Positions 16,577 through 26,276 of a DNA stretch of 64,000 bases are shown here, piece after piece (position 1 is the first letter of the stretch; every line of letters starts with the position of its first letter). Source of the DNA: Solobacterium sp. (GTDB taxonomy: Bacteria > Bacillota_I > Bacilli_A > Erysipelotrichales > Erysipelotrichaceae); NCBI GenBank assembly GCA_017404505.1, contig JAFRCE010000023.1, positions 31,881 through 95,880 of the forward strand, given 5' to 3'. The notes below the pieces were generated by a model, which had not been told where the DNA came from, made no database searches, and saw nothing but the letters and a program-made list of their open reading frames with translations. Position numbers and translations under genes: made by a program.

Positions 16577-17462
16577 AGCAATTAAAGAAGGTTTCAGCGG
16601 TGTCGGCAGACACTGGGCAATGTCGATCTCCTCGGCGATCGCGGTGGCGATCACCCTGACGATCATTTCCCTGTTTCTGATCTTCACGTCACATCTGCAG
16701 GCGTTCACCAAGAATGTCGAATCCTCCATGGAAATCTCTGTCCTGGTCGATTTTGACTATGAGAGCAGTACCGAGGAAAAGCGGATCGAAGACAGCATCA
16801 AAGCTATCGAAGGTGTCCGCAAGGTCAGCTTCTCGACCAAGGAACAGGAATTCAACTATTACATCAATCAGTATGATGATGAAGAAACCAGAGCGGTCTT
16901 TGAACCGTTCCGGGAAGACAACCCGATGCATGACGCGTTCTACGTCGAGGCAGTCAGCGGTGATCAGATCCGCGCGATCGCCGATCAGATCCGTACGATC
17001 GAAGGCGTTTCGGATGTCAACTACGGCGGTCAGAGCACCATCGACATGGTTTCGGCCATGATCAATATCAGACGGTTTGGCGGTATCTTCGTGCTGGCCC
17101 TGAGTGTGCTTGCGATCTTCCTGATCCAGAATACGATCAAACTGACGATTTACGCCCGCCAGGACGAAATCGATATCATGCGCAACGTCGGTGCCACCAA
17201 CAGCTTCATCCGTGCGCCGTTTGTCTGGGAAGGCATCATCACCGGTGTGCTTGGCGCCATCCTGCCGATCGTGCTGACGATCCAGGGATACTTCTTCGTT
17301 TACAAGCTGGTCCATGGCGTCATGTTCTCCAGCATGTTCAAGATGATCGCGCCGGTGCCGTTCATCTACTATATTTCCGCTGTGCTGCTTGCCATCGGTA
17401 TTCTTGTCGGTCTGATCGGCAGCTGGCTGTCAGTAACCAGGTATCTGCGCGGAAGCAAATAA
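16557..17462 (+). CDS. ftsX: cell-division membrane protein FtsX
   Basis: This 301-residue protein has one N-terminal membrane helix, an extracellular domain (about residues 50-170) and three C-terminal helices, the normal FtsX plan. The segment I-K-L-T-I-Y-A-R-Q-D-E-I-D-I-M-R-N-V-G-A is the conserved cytoplasmic loop that meets FtsE. The start at 16557 follows GGAAGGAGG inside ftsE. A PDZ-type S41 protease gene follows after a hairpin, as in other Bacillota. Confidence 0.92.
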   Translation: MSVMISRAIKEGFSGVGRHWAMSISSAIAVAITLTIISLFLIFTSHLQAFTKNVESSMEISVLVDFDYESSTEEKRIEDSIKAIEGVRKVSFSTKEQEFNYYINQYDDEETRAVFEPFREDNPMHDAFYVEAVSGDQIRAIADQIRTIEGVSDVNYGGQSTIDMVSAMINIRRFGGIFVLALSVLAIFLIQNTIKLTIYARQDEIDIMRNVGATNSFIRAPFVWEGIITGVLGAILPIVLTIQGYFFVYKLVHGVMFSSMFKMIAPVPFIYYISAVLLAIGILVGLIGSWLSVTRYLRGSK

Positions 17463-17489
17463 AGAGCCTCAGCACCTGAGACTCTTTTT
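17461..17489 (+). terminator. terminator between ftsX and the S41 protease gene
   Basis: AAAGAG-C-CTCAG pairs with CTGAG-A-CTCTTT (one internal mismatch) and is followed by T5. Read-through into the next gene remains possible. Confidence 0.7.
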
Positions 17490-17506
17490 CAAAAAAGAGG
17501 ACTTAT

Positions 17507-19060
17507 ATGGAAGAAAAGGAAACGTATCAGGCTGAAGAAACAGCATCGGGTACAGAAGAAATCAAACGTATCCGCCTGAAGAGACATCTCTGGCCGGATG
17601 AAATCGAAGACAGAAAACAGAAACAGAAGATCAGCCGGCTGCGCTTCGGTCTGGTGTTCTTTTCTCTGCTTGCCCTGGTGATCGGCTGGCTGTTTGGCAG
17701 CGCTCTGCCGCTGCCGGCTCTGCGCGGCATCAGCGACCAGGCCAGGCAGTCTTTGCCGATGGATTCCTCGGACAAGATCGAAAAAGCGTTTGACATTCTC
17801 GAGAACGACTGGTATTTCGGCAAAGACATCGAGAATCTTGACGAACGGCTGGTGGACAGTGCCCTGAGCGGCATGACTGCCCAGGAAGAAGACCTGCATA
17901 CTGAATATATGTCCGCCAAGGAAGTGGAAGAATTCGTGCAGGGTATCAACCGTGACTATGTCGGCATCGGCGTGCAGTATATCAACAGCGGCAATATGAA
18001 TATCGTTACCCGGGTCTTCAAGAACACGCCGGCCGAAGAAGCCGGTGTGCAGGCCGGTGACATTATCGAAATGATCGACGGTGAGGACGCTTCCGGTTTC
18101 ACGACGGACGAGATCAAAGAACGGGTGCTGGGCGAAGAAGGCACGACGGTCACGATCGTCTTCGGACGGCAGGGCGAAGATGTCACCCTGACCATACCGC
18201 GCCGGCAGATTACCGCATCCGCCTTCGGTGAGATCGTCGGAAACAATGTCGGTTATCTGAATATCTATCAGTTCGGCAACATGACCGCCAACGAAATCGA
18301 CGGTTATCTGGACGACTTTCAGAAGAATGACGTACAGAAGCTGATCATTGACCTGCGCGGCAACGGCGGCGGCTACCTGGACGCTCTGGCCAGTATCGCA
18401 TCCCGCTTCCTGCCGGAAGGCACGGTGGTCATGTTACAGGAATACCGGGACGGGAAAACGGACAATATCACGGCCGGCAAAGGCATGATGCAGTTCAGCC
18501 CGATCGTGATCCTCGTCGACGAGTCCACGGCCAGTGCCTCGGAAGTCTTCACGGCGGCGATGATGGAACAGCGTGACGACGTGACCGTCATCGGCACCCG
18601 GACTTACGGCAAGGGTACCGTGCAGATCACCAGAATGTTTAAGGACGGTTCCGCCATCAAGTTCACGACCTCCCGCTGGCTTTCCCCCAACGGTGTCTGG
18701 GTCAACGGCGAAGGCATTGAACCGGATATCGTGGTCGAGGACGAAGAAGCGATCCGCCACATCTATACGGAAATGGAAGATGACGCGCTGTTCACGATCG
18801 ACCAGGTCGACGACGCGGTATGCGACGCCCAGCTGATGCTGGTGTATCTCGGCTATCAGCCGGACCGCACGGACGGCTATTTCTCAGCCGCGACTAGAGA
18901 AGCCCTGAAGCAGTTTCAGACCGCCTATGATCTGAAAGCGGACGGCGATCTGAACAAAGAAACCTACGAAGCGCTTTATTCTGCTCTCATCTTCGACTAC
19001 TCGACGAGTTTCGACCATGACACGCAGTTCCATAAAGCCCTGGAGATCCTCAATGGCTGA
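17507..19060 (+). CDS. S41-family carboxyl-terminal processing protease (CtpA/CtpB type)
   Basis: This 517-residue protein has a single membrane helix near residues 45-65, so the catalytic part is outside. It is followed by a PDZ domain (Y-V-G-I-G-V-Q-Y to about 230), the S41 core with D-L-R-G-N-G-G-G and the catalytic D-E-S-T-A-S-A-S-E, and K-G-T-V-Q carrying the lysine. A C-terminal peptidoglycan-binding type 1 domain ([12 protein letters not shown]) ends the protein. Such proteases trim cell-wall or signalling proteins. The start of uvrB overlaps its stop. Confidence 0.9.
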   Translation: MEEKETYQAEETASGTEEIKRIRLKRHLWPDEIEDRKQKQKISRLRFGLVFFSLLALVIGWLFGSALPLPALRGISDQARQSLPMDSSDKIEKAFDILENDWYFGKDIENLDERLVDSALSGMTAQEEDLHTEYMSAKEVEEFVQGINRDYVGIGVQYINSGNMNIVTRVFKNTPAEEAGVQAGDIIEMIDGEDASGFTTDEIKERVLGEEGTTVTIVFGRQGEDVTLTIPRRQITASAFGEIVGNNVGYLNIYQFGNMTANEIDGYLDDFQKNDVQKLIIDLRGNGGGYLDALASIASRFLPEGTVVMLQEYRDGKTDNITAGKGMMQFSPIVILVDESTASASEVFTAAMMEQRDDVTVIGTRTYGKGTVQITRMFKDGSAIKFTTSRWLSPNGVWVNGEGIEPDIVVEDEEAIRHIYTEMEDDALFTIDQVDDAVCDAQLMLVYLGYQPDRTDGYFSAATREALKQFQTAYDLKADGDLNKETYEALYSALIFDYSTSFDHDTQFHKALEILNG

Positions 19061-21029
19061 CCGATTCGAACTGGTGTCGGATTTCCGGCCGACCGGCGAT
19101 CAGCCGCAGGCGATCGACGAACTGGTCAGAGGTCTTCAGGAAGGCAGACGTGAACAGGTCCTGGAAGGTGCCACCGGCACCGGCAAGACCTTCACGATGG
19201 CCAATATCATTGAACGGGTAAACCGTCCGACGCTGGTCTTTTCTCATAACAAGACCCTGGCCGGACAGCTGTATTCGGAATTCAAGGAACTCTTCCCGAA
19301 AAACCGGGTGGAGTTCTTCGTCTCTAATTTTGACTACTATCAGCCGGAAGCCTACGTGCCGAAAAGCGACATGTATATTGAAAAGACAGCGGCGATCAAC
19401 GAGGAACTGGACATGTTCCGGGAAAGCACGCTGAATTCGCTTCTGGAAAGAAGGGACACGATCGTCGTCGCTTCCGTTGCCTGCATTTACGCGGCTTCCG
19501 ATCCGGTCGAATACCGGAACATGTTCATGACGATCCGGGTCGGTGAAAGCTATGACCGCAACGCGCTGCTGCGCAAACTGATCGAGCTGCAGTACAGCCG
19601 CAACGATGTCGATCAGGGACGCGGCACCATCCGGGTCAGAGGCGACGTCATTGACCTTACCCCGTCCTATACCGATAAATTCAATATCCGTATCGAAATG
19701 TTCGGCGACGAGATCGACCGCATTACCGAGATCGATCCGGTTACCGGCCATACCCAGAACGCCTATCAGTTTTACAATATCTTCCCGGCCAGCGGCTATG
19801 CTCGTTCGAAAGCCACCATGGAACGGGCCTGCGATGCCATCGAGGCCGAACTGGAAGAACGTCTGAAGTATTTCAAAGACAACGGCAAGCTGCTGGAGGC
19901 GGAACGCCTCGAACAGCGCACCCGTTTCGATCTGGAAGCTCTGCGCGAGAACGGCTACTGTTCCGGTATTGAAAATTACTCCATGCATATCGACGGCCGC
20001 ACGAGTGGCCAGCGGCCATGGAACCTGTTTGACTATTTCCCGAAGGACTTCCTGCTGTTTGTCGACGAGTCACATGTTTCCATACCGCAGGTGCGCGGCA
20101 TGTACAACGGTGACCGGCAGCGCAAGGAAGTGCTGGTGGAATACGGCTTCCGTCTGCCGTCCGCCCTGGACAACCGGCCGATGCGGTTCGACGAGTTTGA
20201 AGGCATGATCAACCAGGTCATCTACTGTTCCGCCACGCCCGGCGATTATGAACTGGAACATGTGTATCACCATGTGACCGAACAGATCATCCGTCCGACC
20301 GGTCTGCTGGATCCGAAGATCAGCGTCCGGCCGACAAAAGGGCAGGTGGACGATATCTGCGAAGCGCTGGATCAGCGGATCGCAGCCGGCGAAAGAGTCC
20401 TGATCACCACCCTGACCGTCCGGATGGCGGAAGACCTGACAGAATATCTGAAGGAAAGAGGCTACCAGATCGCTTATCTGCATCATGAGACAAAGACGCT
20501 GGAAAGAACCGAGATCATCCGCCAGCTGCGGCTTGGCAAGGTCGATGCCATTGTCGGCATCAACCTGCTGCGTGAAGGTCTGGATATTCCGGAAGTCTCG
20601 CTCGTATGCATTCTTGATGCCGACAAGGAAGGATTCCTGCGCTCGCACCGTTCCCTGGTGCAGACGATCGGCCGTGCCGCCCGTAACGAGCACGGCGAAG
20701 TCTACATGTATGCCGATACGATCACCGACTCGATGCGCTTCGCAATCGACGAAACCAACCGGCGCCGGGCCATCCAGGAAGCGTACAATGCCGAACACGG
20801 CATCGTGCCGAGGACCGTTCGCAAGAATGTCGAAGACGCGATCCGCGGCAAGGAAACCAGAGAGATGGCGGCCCGCTATATGAACAAAAAGAAAAAGATG
20901 TCCGCCAAAGATCATGCCAAACTGATCGGCGAACTGGAAGCGGAAATGAGAGAGGCTGCCGCCTCACTGAACTTCGAAAGAGCGGCAGAACTCCGCGATA
21001 TGATCTTCGAACTGAAATCGGAAGACTGA
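19053..21029 (+). CDS. uvrB: excinuclease ABC subunit UvrB
   Basis: This 658-residue protein of full UvrB length has Walker A G-A-T-G-T-G-K-T, the damage-wedge hairpin region with [13 protein letters not shown] helicase motif II, and the late Q-T-I-G-R-A-A-R-N motif. A C-terminal UVR coiled domain (L-E-A-E-M-R-E-A-A) closes it. UvrB verifies DNA damage and loads UvrC. The start overlaps the protease stop. No uvrA follows, unlike the usual uvrB-uvrA order. Confidence 0.96.
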   Translation: MADRFELVSDFRPTGDQPQAIDELVRGLQEGRREQVLEGATGTGKTFTMANIIERVNRPTLVFSHNKTLAGQLYSEFKELFPKNRVEFFVSNFDYYQPEAYVPKSDMYIEKTAAINEELDMFRESTLNSLLERRDTIVVASVACIYAASDPVEYRNMFMTIRVGESYDRNALLRKLIELQYSRNDVDQGRGTIRVRGDVIDLTPSYTDKFNIRIEMFGDEIDRITEIDPVTGHTQNAYQFYNIFPASGYARSKATMERACDAIEAELEERLKYFKDNGKLLEAERLEQRTRFDLEALRENGYCSGIENYSMHIDGRTSGQRPWNLFDYFPKDFLLFVDESHVSIPQVRGMYNGDRQRKEVLVEYGFRLPSALDNRPMRFDEFEGMINQVIYCSATPGDYELEHVYHHVTEQIIRPTGLLDPKISVRPTKGQVDDICEALDQRIAAGERVLITTLTVRMAEDLTEYLKERGYQIAYLHHETKTLERTEIIRQLRLGKVDAIVGINLLREGLDIPEVSLVCILDADKEGFLRSHRSLVQTIGRAARNEHGEVYMYADTITDSMRFAIDETNRRRAIQEAYNAEHGIVPRTVRKNVEDAIRGKETREMAARYMNKKKKMSAKDHAKLIGELEAEMREAAASLNFERAAELRDMIFELKSED

Positions 21030-21036
21030 ACAAAAG

Positions 21037-21080
21037 AAAAGATCTGCGGATCACCTTGTCCGGTGCGCGGATCTTTTTTT
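21037..21080 (+). terminator. terminator of uvrB
   Basis: AAAAGATC pairs with GATCTTTT, with further GCG/CGC and CACC/GGTG pairs inside, and a T-run follows. The complementary strand overlaps the end of a small membrane-protein gene. Confidence 0.8.
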
Positions 21081-21266
21081 CGGCATCGTTTCACTGAGGA
21101 TCAGCAGAATCACAAAGGCTGCGAAGACGATCCGCAGCGGCCAGCGCATGTAGGGCAGAAGAAAAGGCACTGTCAGCGACAGCAGCTTGAGGATCAGATA
21201 AGCTATCAGCACGAGGGCTGACAGGACTTTGACATTTTCCCGTTCAGGCATGGTTTTGCTCGGCAT
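21051..21266 (-). CDS. small two-helix membrane protein, unknown function
   Basis: This 71-residue protein has two hydrophobic helices (about residues 14-34 and 40-58) and a basic C-terminal tail. I do not recognise a family. Support for it being real comes from a GAGGA ribosome site 5 nt before the ATG and its position filling the gap between uvrB and a divergent aminotransferase gene. Its last codons run into the uvrB terminator on the other strand. Confidence 0.5.
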   Translation of the reverse strand: MPSKTMPERENVKVLSALVLIAYLILKLLSLTVPFLLPYMRWPLRIVFAAFVILLILSETMPKKRSAHRTR

Positions 21267-21282
21267 TTTTCCTCGTCTAGAG

Positions 21283-21288
21283 TATAAT
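21283..21288 (+). promoter_or_regulatory. -10 box of the aminotransferase operon
   Basis: TATAAT lies 25 nt before the preferred start codon and leaves a short leader carrying GAGAGG. Confidence 0.5.
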
Positions 21289-21313
21289 ATAACAATATGA
21301 GAGGCAAATGTGT

Positions 21314-22486
21314 ATGTTGGACTATGAAAAATTGATTTCGCAGAAAGCCAAAGACATGCGTCCCTCGGGGATCCGCAGATTCTTTGACCTTGCGGCAGAA
21401 ATGCCAGAATGCATCAGCCTTGGTGTCGGCGAACCTGACTTCCAGACACCATGGGACATCCGCGATGCCGCCATCCATTCGCTGGAAGTCGGCCGGACAA
21501 AATACACGGCCAATGCCGGTCTGAAAGAACTGCGTGAAGAAATCGGTGTCTGGCTGCAGAAACGCTACGGACTGCATTATGACGAAACGGAAGTGCTGGT
21601 GACAGTCGGCGGTTCGGAAGCAATCGATCTGGCCATCCGGGCCCTGGTGGAACCGGGTGATGAAGTCATTATTCCGGAACCGTGCTTTGTCTGCTATGAT
21701 CCGATCACGACGCTGACCGGCGGTGTGCCGGTACCGATCGCCACCAAGGAAGAAAATGACTTCCGGGTTACGGCGGAAGAAATCAAAGCGGCACTGAGCC
21801 CGCGCACCAAGATCCTGGTCCTCGGCTATCCGAACAATCCGACCGGCGCGGTGCTGCGTCATGAGGATCTCGAGGCGATCGCCGAAGTTCTGCGGGATAC
21901 CAACGTCATCGTTCTTTCCGATGAAATCTATTCCGAACTGACCTACGGATACCGGCATGAGTCAATTGCTTCATTCCCCGGCATGCGCGAACACACGATC
22001 GTTGTCAACGGTTTCTCGAAGACCTTCTCAATGACCGGCTGGCGTCTTGGCTACGCGGCCGGACCGAAGCCCCTGATCCAGGCGATGACCAAGATCCATC
22101 AGAGCTGCATCATGTCAGCGCCGACGACCAGCCAGTACGCGGCCATCACCGCCCTGAAGGACTGCGACGACGACATTGAGGAAATGCGCCGCCAGTATGA
22201 TCTGAGAAGACAGTACTGTGTCCGCAAGCTGAATGAAATGGGACTGAAGACATTCGAGCCGAAAGGCGCTTTCTATGTCTTCCCGGACATTTCCATCCTG
22301 GGACTCTCCAGCGATGAATTCTGTGAAGCGCTGCTGAAGGAAAAGCATGTGGCGATCGTTCCCGGCAATGCCTTCGGGGCAAGCGGGGAAGGATTTGCCC
22401 GTATCAGCTACGCCTACAGCATTGACCATTTAAGAGAAGCGATGAAACGGATCGCTGAATTCGTGAACGAACATAAAGGAGAATAA
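21314..22486 (+). CDS. class I/II PLP-dependent aminotransferase
   Basis: This 390-residue protein has the fold-type I aminotransferase landmarks: G-V-G-E-P-D-F near residue 37, Y-P-N-N-P-T-G, D-E-I-Y-S-E-L, the PLP lysine in G-F-S-K-T-F-S-M-T-G-W-R-L-G-Y near residue 235, and a late F-A-R-I-S-Y. It resembles the aspartate/aromatic (PatA) group. The start at 21314 is preferred because GAGAGG is 9 nt upstream. An AsnC/Lrp regulator gene follows 4 nt later and probably controls it. Confidence 0.92.
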   Translation: MLDYEKLISQKAKDMRPSGIRRFFDLAAEMPECISLGVGEPDFQTPWDIRDAAIHSLEVGRTKYTANAGLKELREEIGVWLQKRYGLHYDETEVLVTVGGSEAIDLAIRALVEPGDEVIIPEPCFVCYDPITTLTGGVPVPIATKEENDFRVTAEEIKAALSPRTKILVLGYPNNPTGAVLRHEDLEAIAEVLRDTNVIVLSDEIYSELTYGYRHESIASFPGMREHTIVVNGFSKTFSMTGWRLGYAAGPKPLIQAMTKIHQSCIMSAPTTSQYAAITALKDCDDDIEEMRRQYDLRRQYCVRKLNEMGLKTFEPKGAFYVFPDISILGLSSDEFCEALLKEKHVAIVPGNAFGASGEGFARISYAYSIDHLREAMKRIAEFVNEHKGE

Positions 22487-22490
22487 CATC

Positions 22491-22982
22491 ATGGATGCGA
22501 TGAAACTGCTGCACCTGCTCGCTGACGACCCGCGGGCAACGGTAACTGATCTGGCTGACATCCTCGGCGAAAGCGAAGAGGAAGTCGCGAAGACAAAGGA
22601 TTCCCTGGAAGCCAAGAAGATCATCTGCGGCTACCATACCGTCATTAACTGGGACAAAACGAATATCGATCATGTCGATGCCTTTATCGGAGTCAGCGCC
22701 AAACCGGAACGCGGCACCGGCTATGACAAGATCGCGGAAAGAATCGGCAAATTCCCGGAAGTCAGCTCTCTGTATCTGACCAGCGGAACTTCTGAATTCC
22801 TGCTCAGCATCAACGCAAGGACCATGCGCGAAGTGGCGGACTTTGTCGGTGAGAAACTGGCGCCGATCGACGGTGTCGCGGCAACCGTGACGATGTTCGT
22901 CCTGAAGAAATACAAAGTCAACGGCGTCATGCTGGATATGAAGGCGGAAATCGAAGACGACCGTCAGCTGATCTCAGCCTGA
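22491..22982 (+). CDS. Lrp/AsnC-family transcriptional regulator
   Basis: This 163-residue protein has an N-terminal winged helix-turn-helix (D-P-R-A-T-V-T-D-L-A-D-I-L-G-E-S) and a C-terminal RAM ligand domain (V-D-A-F-I-G-V-S, then S-L-Y-L-T-S-G-T-S-E-F). It is coupled to the aminotransferase gene and ends at a two-way terminator. Family members sense amino acids, so feedback control of the linked aminotransferase is likely but not shown. Confidence 0.88.
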   Translation: MDAMKLLHLLADDPRATVTDLADILGESEEEVAKTKDSLEAKKIICGYHTVINWDKTNIDHVDAFIGVSAKPERGTGYDKIAERIGKFPEVSSLYLTSGTSEFLLSINARTMREVADFVGEKLAPIDGVAATVTMFVLKKYKVNGVMLDMKAEIEDDRQLISA

Positions 22983-22984
22983 GT

Positions 22985-23018
22985 AAAAAAAGAATGCGGT
23001 GTAAAACCGCATTTTTTC
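22985..23018. terminator. bidirectional terminator
   Basis: AATGCGGT pairs with ACCGCATT. A-run and T-run flanks on both sides serve the lrp-type gene and the convergent GNAT-nitroreductase gene. Confidence 0.85.
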
Positions 23019-23019
23019 G

Positions 23020-24030
23020 TTACTGGCTGTCAGTCTGGAAACCGTTGAACCAGGCCCGCTCCGCAAAGGTTTTTTTCTTTGGCGGCACCGGCTCTGTTTC
23101 AGCTTTTCCGATGGGCAGAATACAGACCACTTCATAGTCTTTGCGGACGTTGAGGATCTCCGCGATCCTGTCACAGATCCGGTCGTCGTCGGTAATATGT
23201 CCTTCATACCAGCAGCTCGCGTAGCCAAGGGACAGAGCAGCCAGCAGAATGTTTTCGATTGCCGCGGCGTAATCCTGCACGGCGAAGCATTTGTCACGGT
23301 AGGCGGGGATATGTTCCGTCAGGACACAGATCAGCGCCGGGGCGGTCTGCGCTACCGGCGGATCGATCACCGAAAGGATTTCTTTCAGAAGAGATTCGTC
23401 ATCCACCGCGATGAGCGACGTCGTCTGCATGTTACAGCCGGATGGGGCGGCCAGGCCGGCTTCCAGGATCGTTTTCAGATCTTCCCGCGGCACTTTGTCC
23501 GGTTTATATTTTCCCCGGTAGCTGTGCCGGGACATGATCAGATCAATCGCAGATGTTTCCTTCTTCAAAGACATGATATAGATCTGACAGGGATTTGCCT
23601 CATCCCAGTATGTCGGGAACACTTCCAGTTCCTGAAAGCCGAGGCTTTGATAGAACCGGTTTGTCGCATCATATTCCTCATACCATCCGGACTGCACGGT
23701 CTTGACCTGCATGAATTCATATCCGGCTTTGACGGCATATTCACGGGCGGCCTGGAACAATGCCCTGCCGGTCCCCTGGCGCTGGTACTCTTTCAGGACC
23801 CCCATGACTGCCAGTTCGATTGTCTTCGGTCCGGTTTTCTTCAGACACAGAAATCCGGCAGGCTTTTCCTGAACCATGGCTGCGAAAAAGGGCCAGTCAC
23901 GGCTCAGTCGGATGTATTCCTCGCGGGATTCAGTAACACCGAACCAGTCGGTCAGTGCCTCCAGAACAGTCCGGGCAATGGTCTGTTTCTGATCGGGGTC
24001 GGTGATCATACGGATATCCATTTGTTTCAT
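23020..24030 (-). CDS. GNAT acetyltransferase-nitroreductase fusion protein
   Basis: This is one 336-residue chain with two enzymes. Residues 1 to about 155 form a GNAT domain with V-L-K-E-Y-Q-R-Q-G-T-G-R-A-L-F as the acetyl-CoA loop and N-R-F-Y-Q-S-L-G-F near its end. Residues 160-336 form a nitroreductase-like FMN domain, with S-R-H-S-Y-R at the start, A-A-P-S-G-C-N-M-Q in the middle and A-S-C-W-Y-E-G-H later. The join shows no frameshift. The ribosome site is AAGGAAGG. Substrates are unknown. Confidence 0.85.
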   Translation of the reverse strand: MKQMDIRMITDPDQKQTIARTVLEALTDWFGVTESREEYIRLSRDWPFFAAMVQEKPAGFLCLKKTGPKTIELAVMGVLKEYQRQGTGRALFQAAREYAVKAGYEFMQVKTVQSGWYEEYDATNRFYQSLGFQELEVFPTYWDEANPCQIYIMSLKKETSAIDLIMSRHSYRGKYKPDKVPREDLKTILEAGLAAPSGCNMQTTSLIAVDDESLLKEILSVIDPPVAQTAPALICVLTEHIPAYRDKCFAVQDYAAAIENILLAALSLGYASCWYEGHITDDDRICDRIAEILNVRKDYEVVCILPIGKAETEPVPPKKKTFAERAWFNGFQTDSQ

Positions 24031-24121
24031 TGGCGTTACCTTCCTTTGACTATCATAGCAGTCTTTCCGGCAGGACAGGCAAAAAGAAAGACCGGCATCT
24101 CTTCGATACCGGTCTTCTGGA

Positions 24122-24205
24122 TGGTGCGCCAGACAGGACTTGAACCTGCACGAGTCTCCTCATACGCCCCTCAAGCGTACGTGTCTGCCATTCCACCACT
24201 GGCGC
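24122..24205 (-). tRNA. tRNA-Leu(GAG)
   Basis: The reverse complement starts GCGCCAGTGGTGGAATGGC and ends with an encoded CCA. The anticodon stem TACGC/GCGTA encloses TTGAGGG (anticodon GAG). A leucine-type long variable arm and the T-arm GCAGGTTCAAGTCCTGT are clear. Confidence 0.95.
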
Positions 24206-24277
24206 GTGCTTAATTATTATAGAACCGGTTACCTGGTTCGTCAATCAATTTTGGTTGTAATTTATTCGTTTGACAAG

Positions 24278-24283
24278 TATAAT
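24278..24283 (+). promoter_or_regulatory. promoter of typA
   Basis: TATAAT with TTGTAA 17 nt upstream, 30 nt before the start codon. Confidence 0.55.
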
Positions 24284-24313
24284 AGGCACGCACTTTGAAA
24301 GCAGGTGATGGGT

Positions 24314-26152
24314 ATGGATTATCAGAAGATTATCAATATAGCGGTAATTGCGCATGTTGACGCGGGTAAGTCAACACTGGTTGACGCCTTCCTGAAGCAG
24401 AGTCATGTCTTCAAGGACAACGAGAAGGTCGTGGACTGCGTCATGGATTCCAACGACCTGGAACGGGAAAGAGGCATTACGATCTATTCGAAGAACTGTT
24501 CGGTCACATACAAAGACTATAAGATCAATATCGTCGACACACCGGGTCACGCGGATTTCTCTTCCGAAGTTGAACGTATTATCCGCACTGTCGATACCGT
24601 TATCCTGCTGGTTGATTCGGCGGAAGGACCGATGCCGCAGACCCGTTTTGTTCTGCAGAAGTCACTGGAGATCGGCCTGCGTCCGATCCTGATCATCAAC
24701 AAGATGGACAAGCAGGACGCAAGAGCCAACGAAGTCATCGACGAAGTGTATGAGCTGTTCCTGGAACTGAACGCGACAGACGACCAGCTGGACTTCCCGA
24801 TCCTTTACGGCACAGCCAGGGAAGGCATCGTCCGTTATGAACAGGAAGATACCAACGAGGATATCGTGCCGCTGTTCGAAACGATCATTTCCCATGCCCA
24901 GGCATATCCGAATCTGATGGAAGAGCCGGTGCAGATGCAGATCTGCGCGCTGGCCTACGACGACTATATCGGCCGTCTCGGTATCGGCCGCATTTATAAA
25001 GGAACCCTGAAGGAAGCGACGCAGTATGAAGTCTGCAACGCATCCGGTGCCTCCCATAAGGGCAAGACGAATCAGATCTTTGTTTACAAGGGACTCAGCC
25101 GCATCTCCGTACCGGAGATCCAGTGCGGTGAGATCTGCATGATCTCCGGCATTCCCGATATCAATATCGGTGACACGCTCTGCCCGGTCGGTGAGCCGGA
25201 TCCGATGCCGATGATCAAGATCGAAGAACCGACGCTGTCCATGAACTTCATGGTCAACGATTCACCGTTTGCCGGCCAGGTCGGCAAGTTTGTCACTTCC
25301 CGCAATATCCGCGAGCGTCTGGAGAAGGAACTGGAAGTCAACGTCGGTCTGAAAGTCGAAGAAACGGATTCCACCGATACCTTCAAGGTCAGCGGCCGCG
25401 GTGAGCTGCATCTGACGATCCTTTTGGAACAGATGCGCCGCGAAGGCTATGAAGTTGCCGTTTCGCGTCCGGAAGTCATTCTGAAGAAGATCGACGGTGT
25501 GACCTGCGAACCGGTAGAGGAAGTTGTCATTGACGTGCCGAACGAATACTCCGGTTCGGTCATCGGTGCCCTCAATATCCGCAAGGGCATGCTGGAGAAC
25601 ATGGAAGACGTCGGCACGTACACAAGAATCACCTATATGTGTCCGACCCGCGGTCTGATCGGCTTCCGCTCGGACTTCATCAACATGACGCACGGCGAAG
25701 GCACCATGGTGCAGAGACTGGCCGATCATGAACCGTGGAAGGGCGATATTCCGCAGCGTGAAAACGGCGCTCTGATTTCAACGGAAACCGGCGGCGCCAT
25801 GACGTACGCGTTATGGAATATCCAGGAAAGAGGCCAGCTGTTTATCGGTGCCCAGACACCGGTCTATGAAGGCATGATCATCGGTGTGTCCGCCAAGAAC
25901 ATGGACATGGGCGTTAATCCGATCAAGAACAAAAAGATGACGGCCGTCCGTTCCACCGGCAATGACGAAGCGATGAAACTGGTGCCGCCGCGTATTTTGA
26001 CGCTGGAAGGCGCGATCGAATTCATCAACGACGACGAACTGGTGGAAATCACACCGAGCGACATCCGCATCCGCAAGAAGTATCTGACCGCTCTCGACCG
26101 GCGCAGACACATGCGTGAACTGGGCAAGATCGAAAGCGAGGAAAATGACTGA
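24314..26152 (+). CDS. typA: translational GTPase TypA/BipA
   Basis: This 612-residue ribosome-associated GTPase has the G motifs A-H-V-D-A-G-K-S-T, R-G-I-T-I, D-T-P-G-H-A-D-F and N-K-M-D. EF-G-like domains II, III and V follow, and the family C-terminal domain ends near R-R-H-M-R-E-L-G. Length is normal. TypA supports ribosome assembly and stress growth. The ATG at 24314 is preferred over two upstream in-frame starts that overlap the AGGTGATG ribosome site. It stands alone. Confidence 0.96.
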   Translation: MDYQKIINIAVIAHVDAGKSTLVDAFLKQSHVFKDNEKVVDCVMDSNDLERERGITIYSKNCSVTYKDYKINIVDTPGHADFSSEVERIIRTVDTVILLVDSAEGPMPQTRFVLQKSLEIGLRPILIINKMDKQDARANEVIDEVYELFLELNATDDQLDFPILYGTAREGIVRYEQEDTNEDIVPLFETIISHAQAYPNLMEEPVQMQICALAYDDYIGRLGIGRIYKGTLKEATQYEVCNASGASHKGKTNQIFVYKGLSRISVPEIQCGEICMISGIPDINIGDTLCPVGEPDPMPMIKIEEPTLSMNFMVNDSPFAGQVGKFVTSRNIRERLEKELEVNVGLKVEETDSTDTFKVSGRGELHLTILLEQMRREGYEVAVSRPEVILKKIDGVTCEPVEEVVIDVPNEYSGSVIGALNIRKGMLENMEDVGTYTRITYMCPTRGLIGFRSDFINMTHGEGTMVQRLADHEPWKGDIPQRENGALISTETGGAMTYALWNIQERGQLFIGAQTPVYEGMIIGVSAKNMDMGVNPIKNKKMTAVRSTGNDEAMKLVPPRILTLEGAIEFINDDELVEITPSDIRIRKKYLTALDRRRHMRELGKIESEEND

Positions 26153-26221
26153 GCCAGGTCATTGCCAGTCATGAAAAAAGGGCAGTCTTTCTGCCCTCAA
26201 CATTATTATTGTATCAAAACG

Positions 26222-26247
26222 AAGGCTGAAAAAACAGCCTTTTTTTT
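26222..26247 (+). terminator. terminator downstream of typA
   Basis: AAGGCTG/CAGCCTT stem with a run of T. A second hairpin GGGCAG/CTGCCC at 26180-26196 precedes it but lacks a T-run on this strand. Confidence 0.8.
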
Positions 26248-26276
26248 GCCTACCCCATCAATACTATAAAAGTAGA

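Noticed and set aside
21029..21300. Possible loss of uvrA next to uvrB as a repair defect
   Set aside because: uvrA may be elsewhere in the genome. Absence of a neighbour is not evidence of loss.
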